A stretch of 64,000 nt of DNA from Deinococcus aerius (GTDB lineage: Bacteria > Deinococcota > Deinococci > Deinococcales > Deinococcaceae). The notes beneath the pieces are model-generated. The model was not told the DNA's origin, made no database searches, and saw only the letters and a list, made by a program, of their open reading frames with translations. Location: contig NZ_BFAG01000003.1 in the NCBI RefSeq assembly GCF_002897375.1, positions 337,488 through 401,487 on the forward strand, in the 5' to 3' direction. Of the stretch, positions 1-21,176 are shown piece by piece; positions within the stretch are counted from its first letter, which is position 1; each line of letters opens with the position of its first letter. The translations under genes were made by a program, and so were the position numbers.

Positions 1-46
1 GGTGGCCCCCCCGCGTCCTCTACGAGAACACTCCACGGGTGTCCTG

Positions 47-3873
<3,827 letters not shown>

Positions 3874-3889
3874 GGGAAAAGGTTAAAAG

Positions 3890-3925
3890 AGCGGGTCAGG
3901 GGAAAACCTCTGGCCCGCTTCCTTT
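3890..3925. terminator. Bidirectional terminator between rnr and the APP1 gene
   Basis: A 13-bp stem (arms 3890-3902 and 3907-3919, with two G-U pairs) closes an AAAA loop. TCCTTT follows on the plus strand and a T-rich stretch follows on the minus strand. It lies between two convergent genes. Confidence 0.75.
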
Positions 3926-4039
3926 GGCCGTGAGTTATGAGTGGACAGCAGCCCAGCGGTAGGAGTGGGGAGCTTATCAGGTGGCTGGTGAGGGTCGGGG
4001 CTGAGGGGGTTGTTCAAAGCACACCGCTCACAGCCCTCC

Positions 4040-5143
4040 TCACGTCGCGTATGCCCGCGCCACGCTCGTCAGCACGCTCCGCAGCTCGCCCGGCGTGATC
4101 AGGCCCATCGCCATCGCGTGGCTGGCGGCGTTCAGGCTGTCGGCGGCGAGGACGAGGTCCACGCCCGCCCGGCGGACTTCCTCCCGGAGCTTCAGGACGC
4201 CCTCGTCGCGCCCGGCTTCCGTCACGTCCCGGATGTAGACGGCGAGCACCCGCCCGGGGTGGCGGCGCACGACCTCGGCATAGATTTCGGGGTCCTTCTC
4301 GCCGCTGTCGCCGACCAGGACGAACTTCAGGTCGGGGAAACGGGTGAAGATACGCTCGATGACCCCGTGCTTGTACCCGCCGTGCCCGCCCAGCAGGTCG
4401 AAGCCCCAGTTCCGCAGAAAGAGCGGCCCCAGCGGAATGCGGCGGTAGTCCAGGAATTGCCACAGCAGGTCGAAGAAATTCCAGGGACTGCTGGAGACGT
4501 AGAAGATCGGGTTGCGCAGCTCGCCGTCCCGGACCATCGCCCGGTAGAGCGCGCCCACGCCGGGAAAGGGCAGACGGGTGCGGGCGTTGCCGGTCAGGCT
4601 GGTGTAGAGCATCCGGGGCAGGCTGGTCACGTCCGACTGGAGCACGGTGTCGTCCAGGTCGCTGATGATGCCGAAGCGCGCCCCGGCGACCACCTGCACG
4701 CGGGCGCGGGTGACGCCCTCGCGGCCCCCGATGGTCAGGCCCGCCTCGTGCCAGCCGCCCGCGAAGGGCGTGCCGCCCTCCCCCGGCACGAACGTCAGGG
4801 TGAAGTAGCCGTCGCTGTCGCTGACGCCGCTCGCCGTGACGCTCCCCAGCGTGCCGGTGACTTTGACCCCGCCCACCTCACGCGAGAGCAGGCGGCGCAA
4901 GGTGCTGCGGAAGTTGCGCCAGCGCGGGTCGCCCTTTTTCGCGGGGGCGAGCGCGCGGGGCAGCAGCACCCGGCCGGTCAATTCCACGAACTGGGGCGTG
5001 CCCCAGCCCACGTAGGGTTGCAGGATCAGCTTGCCGCGGGCGCGGCGGGGCTGCACGTACCCGCTGACCGCGTGGTCCACCGCCCGCAAGGCCCGTTCCA
5101 GCGTGGGTTGCACCGCCTTGAAGCCCATCTTGGCCGCGTTCAT
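4040..5143 (-). CDS. APP1-type phosphatidate phosphatase domain protein (DUF2183)
   Basis: A 367-residue protein with the HAD-like catalytic motif [11 protein letters not shown] near residue 160, typical of the APP1/DUF2183 family. Yeast App1 dephosphorylates phosphatidic acid, but the bacterial substrates are unproven. No signal peptide or membrane helix is evident. The N-terminal half contains a transthyretin/carboxypeptidase-regulatory-like stretch ending in [19 protein letters not shown] -10 box (5153-5158) lies 9 nt upstream of the ATG, indicating a near-leaderless mRNA. Family assignment is confident and the substrate is inferred. Confidence 0.85.
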   Translation of the reverse strand: MNAAKMGFKAVQPTLERALRAVDHAVSGYVQPRRARGKLILQPYVGWGTPQFVELTGRVLLPRALAPAKKGDPRWRNFRSTLRRLLSREVGGVKVTGTLGSVTASGVSDSDGYFTLTFVPGEGGTPFAGGWHEAGLTIGGREGVTRARVQVVAGARFGIISDLDDTVLQSDVTSLPRMLYTSLTGNARTRLPFPGVGALYRAMVRDGELRNPIFYVSSSPWNFFDLLWQFLDYRRIPLGPLFLRNWGFDLLGGHGGYKHGVIERIFTRFPDLKFVLVGDSGEKDPEIYAEVVRRHPGRVLAVYIRDVTEAGRDEGVLKLREEVRRAGVDLVLAADSLNAASHAMAMGLITPGELRSVLTSVARAYAT

Positions 5144-5241
5144 CTGCGGCCCAGTCTACGAAGTCGGGAGCGGGGAAGGCAGCCCGCCCGCCTGAAGGGA
5201 ACGCTGAGAGATGGGTCAGGCCGCAGCACCCCGGTCCCGTC

Positions 5242-6009
5242 CTACCGGTGGTCGTAGCGGCGGTGAATAATTCGGGCGGTCACCCAGTCCCCGAGGCTGG
5301 GCAGCAAATGCTCCAGGGCGGCGAGCAGCGCGTAGAAGCGTGGCACGATCACCTCACGGCGCGGATGCTCCAGCACGTCGGCCATCGCGCGGGCCACGAT
5401 CTCCGGCCCGGGCATGGGGAGGCGGGCCGAGGCGGTCATCTCGCTGCGGACGAAGCCGGGGGCGATCAAGCTGACCTCCACCCCAGTGCCCTGAAGTTCG
5501 CGGCGCAGGCCCAGCGAGAAGCCGCGCAGGCCGAACTTGCTCGCGGAGTACATGCCGTGCGTCGCGGCGCGCCCCGCCACCGAGCCGATGTTGACGATGT
5601 GACCCGCCCCGCGTGAGCGCATCTCGGGCAGCACCAGCCGCGTGAGTTCAATGGGCGCCTCCAGGTTCACCCGCAGCACCCGCAGGGGATCGGGATCGTC
5701 CCACCACCAGCCCCGCTCGACGGTAACGCCCGCGTTGTTGATCAGCACGTCGATGGGGCCGAAGTGCGCGCGGGCCGCGTCCACGAGCGCGCGGCGGGAG
5801 GCGTCGTCGGTCACATCGGTCGGGACGGCGATCACGCGCGAGCCGGACGGGTCGAGTTCGCGGGCGAGGGCGGCGAGTTCGGCCTCGCGGCGGGCCGCCA
5901 GCACCAGCCGGTGCCCCCTGGAGGCAAGTTCAAAGGCCGCCGCCCGACCGATGCCGCTCGAAGCGCCCGTGAGGATCACCGTGCGCGATTTGGCTGGAAG
6001 AGAGGTCAT
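5242..6009 (-). CDS. Short-chain dehydrogenase/reductase
   Basis: Classical SDR oxidoreductase of about 255 residues. The N-terminal Rossmann motif TGASSGIG binds NAD(P), NNAG follows, and the catalytic YSASK contains Tyr and Lys four residues apart. The downstream PG motif is [10 protein letters not shown]. The substrate cannot be told from sequence. I chose the ATG at 6009 because a TAGCAT -10 box (6017-6022) sits 7 nt upstream; the in-frame ATG at 6018 lies inside that box. A 54-nt gap and its own promoter separate it from the esterase gene upstream. Confidence 0.9.
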   Translation of the reverse strand: MTSLPAKSRTVILTGASSGIGRAAAFELASRGHRLVLAARREAELAALARELDPSGSRVIAVPTDVTDDASRRALVDAARAHFGPIDVLINNAGVTVERGWWWDDPDPLRVLRVNLEAPIELTRLVLPEMRSRGAGHIVNIGSVAGRAATHGMYSASKFGLRGFSLGLRRELQGTGVEVSLIAPGFVRSEMTASARLPMPGPEIVARAMADVLEHPRREVIVPRFYALLAALEHLLPSLGDWVTARIIHRRYDHR

Positions 6010-6063
6010 GGCGCCCATGCTAAAGGGTGGGGAAGTCGGGGCGCTGCCAGTCCGCGCGGCTCA

Positions 6064-6897
6064 CTACCCACTCGACCACCCGGCAGGGACGCCCGGGGCG
6101 TAGGCGAGTTCGCGCCGGAAGAATGCCAGCAGCCTGCGCTCCACCTCGTCCTGATGGGTCTCGTTGATGAAGTGGTCGCCCTCCAGTTCCACGAGTTCAG
6201 TGCAGGCATTCCCGGCCTTCAGCGCCGCATGCATCCGCCGCGCCTGGGACACGGGAACATGCTCGTCATTCCTTCCATGCAGGTGGATAAAGGGGGCACA
6301 GTGGCCCGCCACATGCGTGACCGGGCTCGCCAGCACCGCAAGGTCAGGTCGGCCAGCCAGCGGAGCACCGAACAGGGGGAAGGGCTCCGGCCCGAACAGC
6401 ATCCCCGGGTCGAGGAAATCCATCACGCCGCCGACATTGCCGACCACCTGAACCTCGGAAGACTGGTCCTCCCAGCCACCATCCAGGCCCTCCAAGCCAG
6501 GATGCCCCGCAGTCGTGCCGAGCAACGCGGCGAGATGTGCCCCGGCGCTGATTCCCCAGACACCGATGCGCTCTGGGTCAACGCCAAGCGTGTCTGCATG
6601 CGCCCGCAGCCACCTCACCGCCGTCTTCACGTCGTGAATCTGTGCGGGGAACGTCGCGTCCGGCGCGAGCCGGTAATCCACGGACACGGTCACGAACCCG
6701 GCCCGGGCGAGAAAGACGTTCGCCACCGGCCATTTGCCGAACATGACCCACGCGCCCCCGTGGATGTGCATGACGGCGGGGAGCGGTTCTGCGGAACGCT
6801 GGTGTGAGCGCAAAACGTCGAGTCGCAGACCATGAGCGCTGAAGGTCACGTCCTCCAGCAGTTCCAGGTCGGGGGGCGGGAAGGCTTCGGCACCCAT
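6064..6897 (-). CDS. Alpha/beta hydrolase, HSL/carboxylesterase type
   Basis: A 277-residue esterase/lipase of the hormone-sensitive-lipase group. The oxyanion motif HGGAW is at residues 46-50, the nucleophile elbow GISAG places Ser at 117, and Asp211 (HGRND) and His242 (GDHF) complete the triad. No signal peptide is present, so it is probably cytoplasmic, with small ester substrates. The start at 6897 is supported by a TAGGGT -10 box (6905-6910) 7 nt upstream. The reading frame stays open further upstream but that part overlaps the divergent S8 protease gene and is not protein-like. Confidence 0.9.
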   Translation of the reverse strand: MGAEAFPPPDLELLEDVTFSAHGLRLDVLRSHQRSAEPLPAVMHIHGGAWVMFGKWPVANVFLARAGFVTVSVDYRLAPDATFPAQIHDVKTAVRWLRAHADTLGVDPERIGVWGISAGAHLAALLGTTAGHPGLEGLDGGWEDQSSEVQVVGNVGGVMDFLDPGMLFGPEPFPLFGAPLAGRPDLAVLASPVTHVAGHCAPFIHLHGRNDEHVPVSQARRMHAALKAGNACTELVELEGDHFINETHQDEVERRLLAFFRRELAYAPGVPAGWSSG

Positions 6898-7008
6898 CCC
6901 ACGTACCCTAGCGCGCTGGCCTTTGCTGGACGTGGAGAGGCGGAAGGAGGCTCTCTCCCACCACTCTTTCCTCAGCCGCCCGTCAGGCGGGCACGCGAGA
7001 CTGCGGGG

Positions 7009-8223
<1,215 letters not shown>

Positions 8224-8247
8224 CCCCATGAAGACCCGGAGGAACCT

Positions 8248-8418
<171 letters not shown>

Positions 8419-8421
8419 GGG

Positions 8422-9267
8422 CTACACCCGCAGACGGGAACGGTGCAGCCGCCAGCCGCGAGTCCGGCTGTAACGGATCAGGTCGGATGTGGGAAGCACC
8501 ACCCGCGGCGTCATCCATGACTGGGAGGGCTTGTGGAGCGCCCAGCCCGCGCCGAGCGTGACGGCGGCGTGCTGAACGGCCCCCGCCTCATCACGCCACA
8601 CCAGGAGCGTTCCGGGCTGATCGTCTCGTCCACCGGGCTGAGCACGGCCAGCCAGAAAAGCCTCGAAGGGCTCGCGCTGCATCCATTCCTGCTCCGCACC
8701 CCCTACCCCCGCCGCAGCCATCACCGTGCCGAAGCAGTTCGGGCCGCTCGCGTCGGGGAAGGTGCCTGCCAGTTCGCGGGCCCGGGGGAGGAGGAGCGCG
8801 GCGGCCTCCCAGACGACCTCGGGCACCTCCGCTCCCCGGCACTCCCGCTGGCCCTGTGCGACAGCCCGGGCCAGGACAGCGGGTGACAGGAGGGACGGCC
8901 ACCACACGAAGCGCCCTCCCGTGAGGTGCGGGAGCAGGTCGGCGAAGTCGCGGACGCGCGGCACCGCTCCCCGCCCATGCCGCACCTGCGCCCCGAGCAG
9001 GGCGCGGCGGGTGGATGGGGGCAGGGCCAGCCAGTCCTCCTCGGTAAGCCAAGCAATTTGGCTGGCTTCTGGCAGCACGAACCAGAGGGTGAAGGTATCT
9101 GTGTCACGTCCCGCCGGTGGAAAGAACTCTTCTGCTCGGGGCACCGTCTTCAAGCCCAACTTGTCTGCTTCCGCCGCCGTCAGGAAGAAGGGCTGCCGAG
9201 CCGGAGCCAGCCACCCGGCCCAGGTCTGGAGCAGGTCAGGCGGGACGGGGACGTTCAGGACACGCAC
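8422..9267 (-). CDS. NlpC/P60-like (papain-fold) protein, cytoplasmic
   Basis: A 281-residue protein with no close family recognised. Its C-terminal half resembles the NlpC/P60 fold: Cys178 in GPNCFGTVMAAAG stands where the catalytic cysteine is expected. It is followed by TLLVWRDEAGAVQHAAVTLG with His233, and by GWALHK with His245. There is no signal peptide, unlike cell-wall hydrolases of this family, so it may act on a cytoplasmic amide or be inactive. The GTG start follows the Rieske gene stop by 2 nt, so the two form an operon. The fold is inferred from motif spacing only. Confidence 0.5.
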   Translation of the reverse strand: MRVLNVPVPPDLLQTWAGWLAPARQPFFLTAAEADKLGLKTVPRAEEFFPPAGRDTDTFTLWFVLPEASQIAWLTEEDWLALPPSTRRALLGAQVRHGRGAVPRVRDFADLLPHLTGGRFVWWPSLLSPAVLARAVAQGQRECRGAEVPEVVWEAAALLLPRARELAGTFPDASGPNCFGTVMAAAGVGGAEQEWMQREPFEAFLAGRAQPGGRDDQPGTLLVWRDEAGAVQHAAVTLGAGWALHKPSQSWMTPRVVLPTSDLIRYSRTRGWRLHRSRLRV

Positions 9268-9269
9268 GC

Positions 9270-9596
9270 TCAGAGCGGCAGGACGTACACCTCGCCGTCC
9301 TCGACGAGGGTGCGGTAAATCTTGACCGGCTTCACGGCGGGAAGCGTCTTGGCCTTGCCGGTCGCCAGTTCGAACTTGGCGCCGTGCTTCTCGCAGGTGA
9401 TGCGGCCCAGGCTCACTTCGCCGCCCAGCAGGGGGTAGTCCTTGTGGGTGCAGTTGTTCCGCAGGGCGTAGAACTGGCCCTCGTAGCGGATGACGACCAC
9501 GCTCACGCCGCCCACCGTCACCGCCGTCTGGCTGCCCTCCGGCAGTTCCGCCTCCGCCCCCACCCGCACCCGCTCGACCCCGACCGCCTCGCTCAT
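9270..9596 (-). CDS. Rieske [2Fe-2S] ferredoxin-like protein
   Basis: A 108-residue soluble protein. The Rieske cluster ligands are Cys49 and His51 in [11 protein letters not shown], and Cys68 and His71 in CEKHGAKF. The single domain resembles NirD or biphenyl-dioxygenase ferredoxins and should carry electrons to an oxygenase or reductase whose gene is not nearby. The start at 9596 is fixed by a TAGACT -10 box (9604-9609) 7 nt upstream. The NlpC/P60-like gene follows directly. Confidence 0.9.
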   Translation of the reverse strand: MSEAVGVERVRVGAEAELPEGSQTAVTVGGVSVVVIRYEGQFYALRNNCTHKDYPLLGGEVSLGRITCEKHGAKFELATGKAKTLPAVKPVKIYRTLVEDGEVYVLPL

Positions 9597-9719
9597 GGGG
9601 GCGAGTCTAGCGGGCTGGGAGGGAAAAGGACGTGACGCGCTGCCCGGTGGGGACGAGAGCGAGAACACGCATGGTCGCAAGCCAGAAGGCACCCCCGACG
9701 CCCCACTAAGCTGTTAAGG

Positions 9720-10568
9720 TCACGCCCCGCACCCCGTCTCCAGCCGGGTCCGCACTTCCCCCTGCGGCGTCCACTCGCCCCCCGTGATCCCGAAGCCCTC
9801 GTAGTAGGAGCTGAAGGTCAGAATCTCCATCCGGCCATCGCCGTTCAGGTCCGCCAGCCCCGCCAGGCGGTAGAGGCTCGCCAGGGGCATGGGGGCGCCG
9901 CTTCCGGGATCGTAGGGCGTGCGGGGAGCGAGCGACGCGCCGAGGACCGTGGTGTGGGCCTTCCCATTTCGCACCGAGCGCAGGAGGAGCAGGCTGTAAT
10001 CGCCGGGCTGCCCGACAGGCGGGGGGTAGAGGCCCGAACGCTCGGCGTAATGGGCAGCCTCGATGATGACCTCATCCGTCCCGTCGCCGTCGAGGTCAGC
10101 GCGGGTAAGGCCGAGCAGGTTGACCTGTGGGTTTTTCAGCCCCCGGCGCACCAGCTCATCGCGGACAAGCGCCCGGTAGGCCGGGTTGGAGGTCGGAAGG
10201 ACGGTGACCGGGCGTGGGCGGGAGTTCCCGGTGGTGGACGTGACGACGCGGAAAACGGGGCTGGCCGGTAGGGGTTTTAACCCCAGATCGAAGCTGTCCT
10301 CGCAGGGGACGCCGAGGGAGGAGGCCCGAGTGCCGCCCGCGGTGGTCCCCCGGCCCGGCAAGTCCTGCACCCGGTAGCGGGCGCCCGCAACCAGGCGCGG
10401 AGCCGTGGCTGCCGGAGAGAGCCACCGCCCGCCGTCCCACGCGCCCAGCAGGATCGGCCTCGTCTCGCCGGGGAGCAGCACGAGCGCGGGCCGCAGAGGA
10501 GCAGAGGCTGATACTCCCAGGGAGACGCAGGCGAGCAGGGCCAGGGCGGACAGGGCGGGGCGGGGCAT
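9720..10568 (-). CDS. Exported FG-GAP/VCBS-type repeat protein
   Basis: A 282-residue protein with a Sec signal peptide (about residues 1-22, ending ASA). Two calcium-binding FG-GAP-like motifs occur in the C-terminal half: DLDGDGTDEVIIE and DLNGDGRMEILTF. Such repeats build beta-propellers in extracellular proteins. Two cysteines (central PCEDSF, C-terminal GCGA) may pair. No enzymatic motif is visible. It follows the VOC gene by 43 nt on the same strand. Confidence 0.65.
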   Translation of the reverse strand: MPRPALSALALLACVSLGVSASAPLRPALVLLPGETRPILLGAWDGGRWLSPAATAPRLVAGARYRVQDLPGRGTTAGGTRASSLGVPCEDSFDLGLKPLPASPVFRVVTSTTGNSRPRPVTVLPTSNPAYRALVRDELVRRGLKNPQVNLLGLTRADLDGDGTDEVIIEAAHYAERSGLYPPPVGQPGDYSLLLLRSVRNGKAHTTVLGASLAPRTPYDPGSGAPMPLASLYRLAGLADLNGDGRMEILTFSSYYEGFGITGGEWTPQGEVRTRLETGCGA

Positions 10569-10611
10569 ACCGCCAGTCTCGGCTCACCCGGGGATGCGTA
10601 AGTGAGAGGCG

Positions 10612-11460
<849 letters not shown>

Positions 11461-11489
11461 ACCTCATTTTGCTCCAAGTACTTTAAAAA

Positions 11490-11503
11490 ATCAATCGATT
11501 GAT
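11490..11503. promoter_or_regulatory. Perfect 14-bp palindrome in an AT-rich divergent promoter region
   Basis: ATCAATCGATTGAT is a perfect palindrome 30 nt upstream of the VOC gene start, in the most AT-rich stretch of this part of the window. A second dyad (TTTGAG 11579-11584, CTCAAA 11592-11597) lies nearer the divergent membrane-protein gene. Both look like operator sites for a dimeric regulator; no regulator gene is adjacent. Confidence 0.5.
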
Positions 11504-11637
11504 AATTCTATCCATCTCTATGCCGTGAGCGCCTGCTCAGAACCCGCTCCACCCAAAGGTGGATGAGCAATCACCTCTTTTGAGGTACATACTCAAAGCA
11601 GTACCACCCCTTAATCCTGCTTTCCCCGGAGGCCCCT

Positions 11638-13113
<1,476 letters not shown>

Positions 13114-13165
13114 GCTGGCGCGCATTCCTGTCTCCCCTCCGGGCTTTTCTCTGGTACGGTCGGGT

Positions 13166-14659
13166 ATGCGCGCCCATCTGCTCAGCACCCTGATCCTCGG
13201 CCTGCTGTCCACCGCCCTGGCCCAGAGTGGGGAGATGCGGACCCAGGAGGGGGCCCTCACCCGCCTGCTGGGGGCCGGGCAGCCCCGGGCGGAGTGGTTC
13301 GCGCCGGAATTCCTTGCCCAGGTGCCTTTGGCGACCATCACCGCGCAACTCGCCGGCATCCGTCAGGCGTACGGCGCCTTCGTGCGGCTGGACACGCTGG
13401 AGGGGCGCCCGCTCGCCGTGTACGAGCGCGGCACCCTGCTGATCACGGTGGCCTCGGTCGATGCCCAGGGACGGCTCACCGGCTTCGGGGCCGTGCCGGG
13501 TCCGGCGCCGCAGGGGACCACCCAGGCCCCCACGCAGGCCGAACGGGACACCATCCTCCAGACCCTGACCCGCGTGTTCCAGCCGGGGACGGTGGACCCC
13601 GCCCTCTTCGCCCCCGAGTTCCTGGCGGCGGTGCCCGAGACGCAGCTCCGGGAGCAGTTCTCGGCGATCCGGGCTCAGTTCGGCGCCTTCGTCCGGGTGG
13701 ACCTGACGGGCGACGTGCCCAGGGTGATCTACGAGCGCGGCGCCCTCAACGTCACGTCGCTCCGGGTGGATGCCCAGGGCCGCGTCACGGCGCTCACCAT
13801 CACGCCGGAGGTCACCTTCACCTCCCTGGAGGAGGCGCGGGCCGCCTTCGCCGCGCTGCCGGGTCAGGTCAGCCTGCTCGTGCGCGAGGTGGGCACGGGC
13901 CGGACCCTGGCCGCCCTGAACCCGTCCCGGCCCCTCGCCGTGGGCTCGACGTTCAAGCTGGCGATCCTGGGTGAATTGCAGGCGCAGGTGGGGCGCGGCG
14001 AGCGGAATTGGACGGACGAGGTCACGCTGACGGACGCCGACCGGAGCCTCCCCAGCGGCACATTGCAGGACGCCCCGGCGGGCAGCCGCTACACCCTGCG
14101 GGACCTCGCCGCGCGGATGATCCGGGACAGCGACAACACCGCGACCGACCTGCTGCTGCGCGTGGTGGGCCGCCCCGGGGTGGAGGCGCGGCTGGGGCAG
14201 ACCGCGATGCCGAACACACGAGAAGCCTTCGCGCTGAAAAACCCCGCCAACCTGGACCTGCTGCGCGCCTACCGCTCGGCGGGCCTGGACCGGGAGGCGC
14301 GGCGCAGGGTCCTCGCGCAGGCCGCCACGGCGCCGCTCCCGAACGCCGCGCTCTTTGCCCAGGGTCCCGTGGCGCGTGACGTGGAGTGGTTCGTGAGCAC
14401 CGAGCGGCTCTGCGCCCTGATGGCGGACGTGGCGGCCCTGCCCGAGACGACCCTGAACCCCGGCGTGGCAAGTCCCGCCGACTTCGCCCGGGTGAGCTAC
14501 AAGGGCGGCAGCGAGGGCGGGGTGCTGAACCTCACGACGCAGCTCACGAACAAGGCCGGGAAGACGTACTGCGTGAGCGCGACCTGGAACGACGCCCGCC
14601 TCTTGAACGACGATGGGTTCATCGCCCTGTACGGTGGCGTGCTGCGGCTGCTGCGCTGA
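13166..14659 (+). CDS. Class A beta-lactamase-like serine hydrolase with duplicated N-terminal domain
   Basis: A 497-residue exported protein (signal peptide about residues 1-19, ALAQ). Two tandem about 75-residue repeats, each containing APEFLAxVP...IRxxxGAFVR...YERG, resemble DUF3887-type domains. The C-terminal penicillin-binding fold has the SxxK motif STFK (Ser261, Lys264), SDN (322-324) and KGG (446-448), the class A set. It may be a beta-lactamase, an esterase or a peptidoglycan-related hydrolase. A TACGGT -10 box ends 5 nt before the ATG. Confidence 0.85.
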   Translation: MRAHLLSTLILGLLSTALAQSGEMRTQEGALTRLLGAGQPRAEWFAPEFLAQVPLATITAQLAGIRQAYGAFVRLDTLEGRPLAVYERGTLLITVASVDAQGRLTGFGAVPGPAPQGTTQAPTQAERDTILQTLTRVFQPGTVDPALFAPEFLAAVPETQLREQFSAIRAQFGAFVRVDLTGDVPRVIYERGALNVTSLRVDAQGRVTALTITPEVTFTSLEEARAAFAALPGQVSLLVREVGTGRTLAALNPSRPLAVGSTFKLAILGELQAQVGRGERNWTDEVTLTDADRSLPSGTLQDAPAGSRYTLRDLAARMIRDSDNTATDLLLRVVGRPGVEARLGQTAMPNTREAFALKNPANLDLLRAYRSAGLDREARRRVLAQAATAPLPNAALFAQGPVARDVEWFVSTERLCALMADVAALPETTLNPGVASPADFARVSYKGGSEGGVLNLTTQLTNKAGKTYCVSATWNDARLLNDDGFIALYGGVLRLLR

Positions 14660-14675
14660 GGTCAGGAACAACGAA

Positions 14676-14703
14676 GGGGAGGACCCATCTCCGGCCCTCC
14701 CCC
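14676..14703. terminator. Hairpin between convergent genes
   Basis: A 7-bp GGGGAGG/CCTCCCC stem with a 13-nt loop lies between the stop codons of the beta-lactamase-like gene and prs. It lacks a strong T tract, so it is a weak terminator candidate. Confidence 0.4.
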
Positions 14704-14716
14704 TGCCACCTCACGC

Positions 14717-15715
<999 letters not shown>

Positions 15716-15866
15716 GGTGGGGAACCTCCGGGAAAGGGGAGCGGTGATCTTCTCGCGCTGGGGCGAACGCACCGCAGCATACCCGGCCCGGCGAGTCACT
15801 GTCACGGCGCTGAAGGGGGCGTCCGTCCCCGACGTGGGGACAGCCCGGGAACGGGTAGCATGACCC

Positions 15867-16310
15867 GTGGCCTGGCTTCTCCTACTCCTGGCGGTCCTCG
15901 TGGGCACCGCAGTTCCCCTCCAGACCGCCGCCAACTCGCGCCTCGCGCTGGCGGCCGGGCATCCCACCTGGGCCGCCCTGATCAGCGTCATCCTCACCCT
16001 GCTGCTGCTCACCACCTTTGTCCTGCTCGTGCGGCCCGGTCACGTCTCGGCGCTCGCGGGCACGAGGCTGCCGTGGTGGACCTGGATCGGCGGGGCCTTT
16101 GGAATGATCTACCTGGTGGGGCTCGCCGCACTGGCCCCCCGTCTGGGCACTGCCACGCTGTTTAGCCTGACTGTGCTGGGGCAACTGCTGGCGGCAGGGG
16201 TCTTGGAACACTTCGGCTGGCTGGGGCTGCCGCACCACGCCCTGACACCGGGGCGAGTGCTGGGGCTGGCGCTGGTCGTGGTGGGAATTGTGCTGGTGCG
16301 GCGGTTCTAG
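15867..16310 (+). CDS. YdcZ/DUF606-type DMT-superfamily transporter
   Basis: A 147-residue integral membrane protein with five hydrophobic segments filling almost its whole length. It matches the short DUF606/YdcZ branch of the drug/metabolite transporter superfamily, with [12 protein letters not shown] in the first helix and a conserved GALYGMIY-like [11 protein letters not shown]. Such proteins usually work as dimers. The GTG start at 15867 follows a TAGCAT -10 box (15856-15861) by 5 nt. The substrate is unknown. Confidence 0.82.
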   Translation: MAWLLLLLAVLVGTAVPLQTAANSRLALAAGHPTWAALISVILTLLLLTTFVLLVRPGHVSALAGTRLPWWTWIGGAFGMIYLVGLAALAPRLGTATLFSLTVLGQLLAAGVLEHFGWLGLPHHALTPGRVLGLALVVVGIVLVRRF

Positions 16311-16341
16311 CCCAGGCAAGTGAACCTCATATGCTTGGGCC

Positions 16342-16830
16342 ATGACCTCCAAGCCTGATCCTCAACGCATCGCTCAGCTCAAACGACGCTATGTGGGACA
16401 GGGGTTGAATGAGGCAGAACTGCGGCGCGTCGAAGCTGGCCTCGGCCTGCACATTCCCCCGACCTATCGCACGTTTCTCTCTCTGACTGGGAAGATGTCC
16501 GGCACGATTCCTGATTGGGAAGGTTCTGATTACGCAGGTGACCTTCTCGACCTCAACTTGGAGGCACGTCAGCTCCTGACCAGGAACCCACACCTTCAGC
16601 AACTTCCCCAGGATGCGTTCGTATTCCTATTCCACCAGGGCTATAGCTTGCTCTTCGTCCTCGCATCCCTTGGCGACGCTTCACCCGTGTACACCTATGC
16701 GGAAACGGAAGAACCCTGGATGACCGCTTTCGAACAAGTTGCCGAATACTTGGACGACGTGATGTTGCAAGTCGCCCCGAGCGATTGGCGGGCAGCGAAA
16801 ATCATCACGGGCACGGCGATCACCTCATAG
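16342..16830 (+). CDS. SMI1/KNR4 (SUKH) family protein
   Basis: A 162-residue soluble protein with the SUKH hallmark LHIPPTYRTFLSLTGKMSG near residues 35-55, followed by the acidic strand and the FLFHQGYSLLFVL core. SUKH proteins are common immunity proteins for polymorphic nuclease toxins, but no toxin gene is adjacent. Its GC content is clearly lower than its neighbours, suggesting transfer. A TATGCT -10 box lies 6 nt upstream of the ATG. Confidence 0.82.
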   Translation: MTSKPDPQRIAQLKRRYVGQGLNEAELRRVEAGLGLHIPPTYRTFLSLTGKMSGTIPDWEGSDYAGDLLDLNLEARQLLTRNPHLQQLPQDAFVFLFHQGYSLLFVLASLGDASPVYTYAETEEPWMTAFEQVAEYLDDVMLQVAPSDWRAAKIITGTAITS

Positions 16831-16850
16831 GCATTGCCTTTGAGTAAGAA

Positions 16851-16888
16851 GGCGGGGGCGCGGCCCACCTCGCCACGCCCCCGCCTTT
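16851..16888. terminator. Bidirectional terminator
   Basis: A perfect 10-bp stem (GGCGGGGGCG 16851-16860, CGCCCCCGCC 16876-16885) with TTT after it on the plus strand and TTCTTACTC on the minus strand. It separates the convergent SMI1 and dnaJ genes. Confidence 0.75.
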
Positions 16889-16897
16889 CCCACTACC

Positions 16898-18043
<1,146 letters not shown>

Positions 18044-18099
18044 CACCCAGCCTCCGTCTCCCAGGTTAACACGACCGGACTCAAGAAACGTGGGCGCGT

Positions 18100-19210
<1,111 letters not shown>

Positions 19211-19223
<13 letters not shown>

Positions 19224-19249
19224 CACCACCACACGTTCTGCAGGCTCAT
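19211..19249 (-). CDS. Trp-rich leader peptide of trpS
   Basis: A 12-residue open frame, MSLQNVWWWPGS, with three consecutive Trp codons. An extended -10 box (TGC TATGCT, box at 19262-19257) ends 7 nt before the ATG, matching the leaderless layout of other genes here. An in-frame ATG at 19261 lies within that box and would add four residues (MLTL). The peptide ends inside the first attenuator hairpin. It is too short for standard gene callers. Confidence 0.85.
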
Positions 19250-19276
19250 GAGGGTCAGCATAGCAAGTTCTCCCGC

Positions 19277-19886
19277 CTACCGCTCCACCGCCGCGTAGGT
19301 GCCCAGCGCGATCATCGCCCCGCCGGAAGCGAGGCGCTGACCCTTCTGGAAGCGGGCATTCAGCCGCAGACGCGAGCCCAGCGGTCCGGCGAACACGGCC
19401 ACGAGGAGGTCGGCGAGCGTATTCAGGACGACGGAGGTGGTGCCCAGCAGGACGAACTGCCAGAACACGTTTCCCGCATCGGCGCGAACGAACTGGGGGA
19501 TGAAGGCCAGGAAAAACAGCGCCGTCTTGGGGTTGAGCATCTCGGTAATGATCCCCTGAGTGAAGGCCTGACGTTGCCGCCCAGCGCCCACGTCCAGTTC
19601 CAGCCTCTCCCGGGACAGCAGGGTGCGCACGCCGAGGTAGATCAGGTAAGCGGCGCCCGCGTACTTCACGACGCTGAAGGCCACCGACGAGGCCAGGATG
19701 AGGGCCGAGAGCCCGGCGGCAGAGGCGAAAACGTGGAACATCCCGCCCACCAGAGTGCCCAGCGAACTCTGCACCCCGTCGCGCCGCCCCCCGCCCAGGC
19801 TGCGCGCGAGGACGTACAGCAGCCCGGGACCGGGAAGTGCGGCGAGCACCAGGGCCGCCAGGAAGAACGCGCCGTACTGCTGGGGA

Positions 19887-19894
<8 letters not shown>
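19277..19894 (-). CDS. LysE/RhtB-family amino acid exporter
   Basis: A 205-residue inner-membrane protein with six predicted helices. The family hallmark [21 protein letters not shown] lies at residues 20-40, and [15 protein letters not shown] follows in the middle. RhtB-type members export threonine, homoserine or leucine. It overlaps the end of tdh by 8 nt, so threonine breakdown and export are translationally coupled, which supports threonine as a likely substrate. The trpS leader promoter starts right after its stop. Confidence 0.88.
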
Positions 19895-20993
<1,099 letters not shown>

Positions 20994-21176
20994 GGCAGGT
21001 CCTTTCGGGGAGGGGGTGCCTCCCGGTGTCGTCATAGGCGGGGCCGCGCTGGGGCGGCGCACTCGGTTTCCAGCCCACCATAACGCGGGGGAAGGCCACC
21101 CACCATGCCCGCTCTCACGCCGAAGGCCCAAGTGAGCCTCAAGGTGGGGAGGAGGCTGGCCGGGTACGCTGGACGC

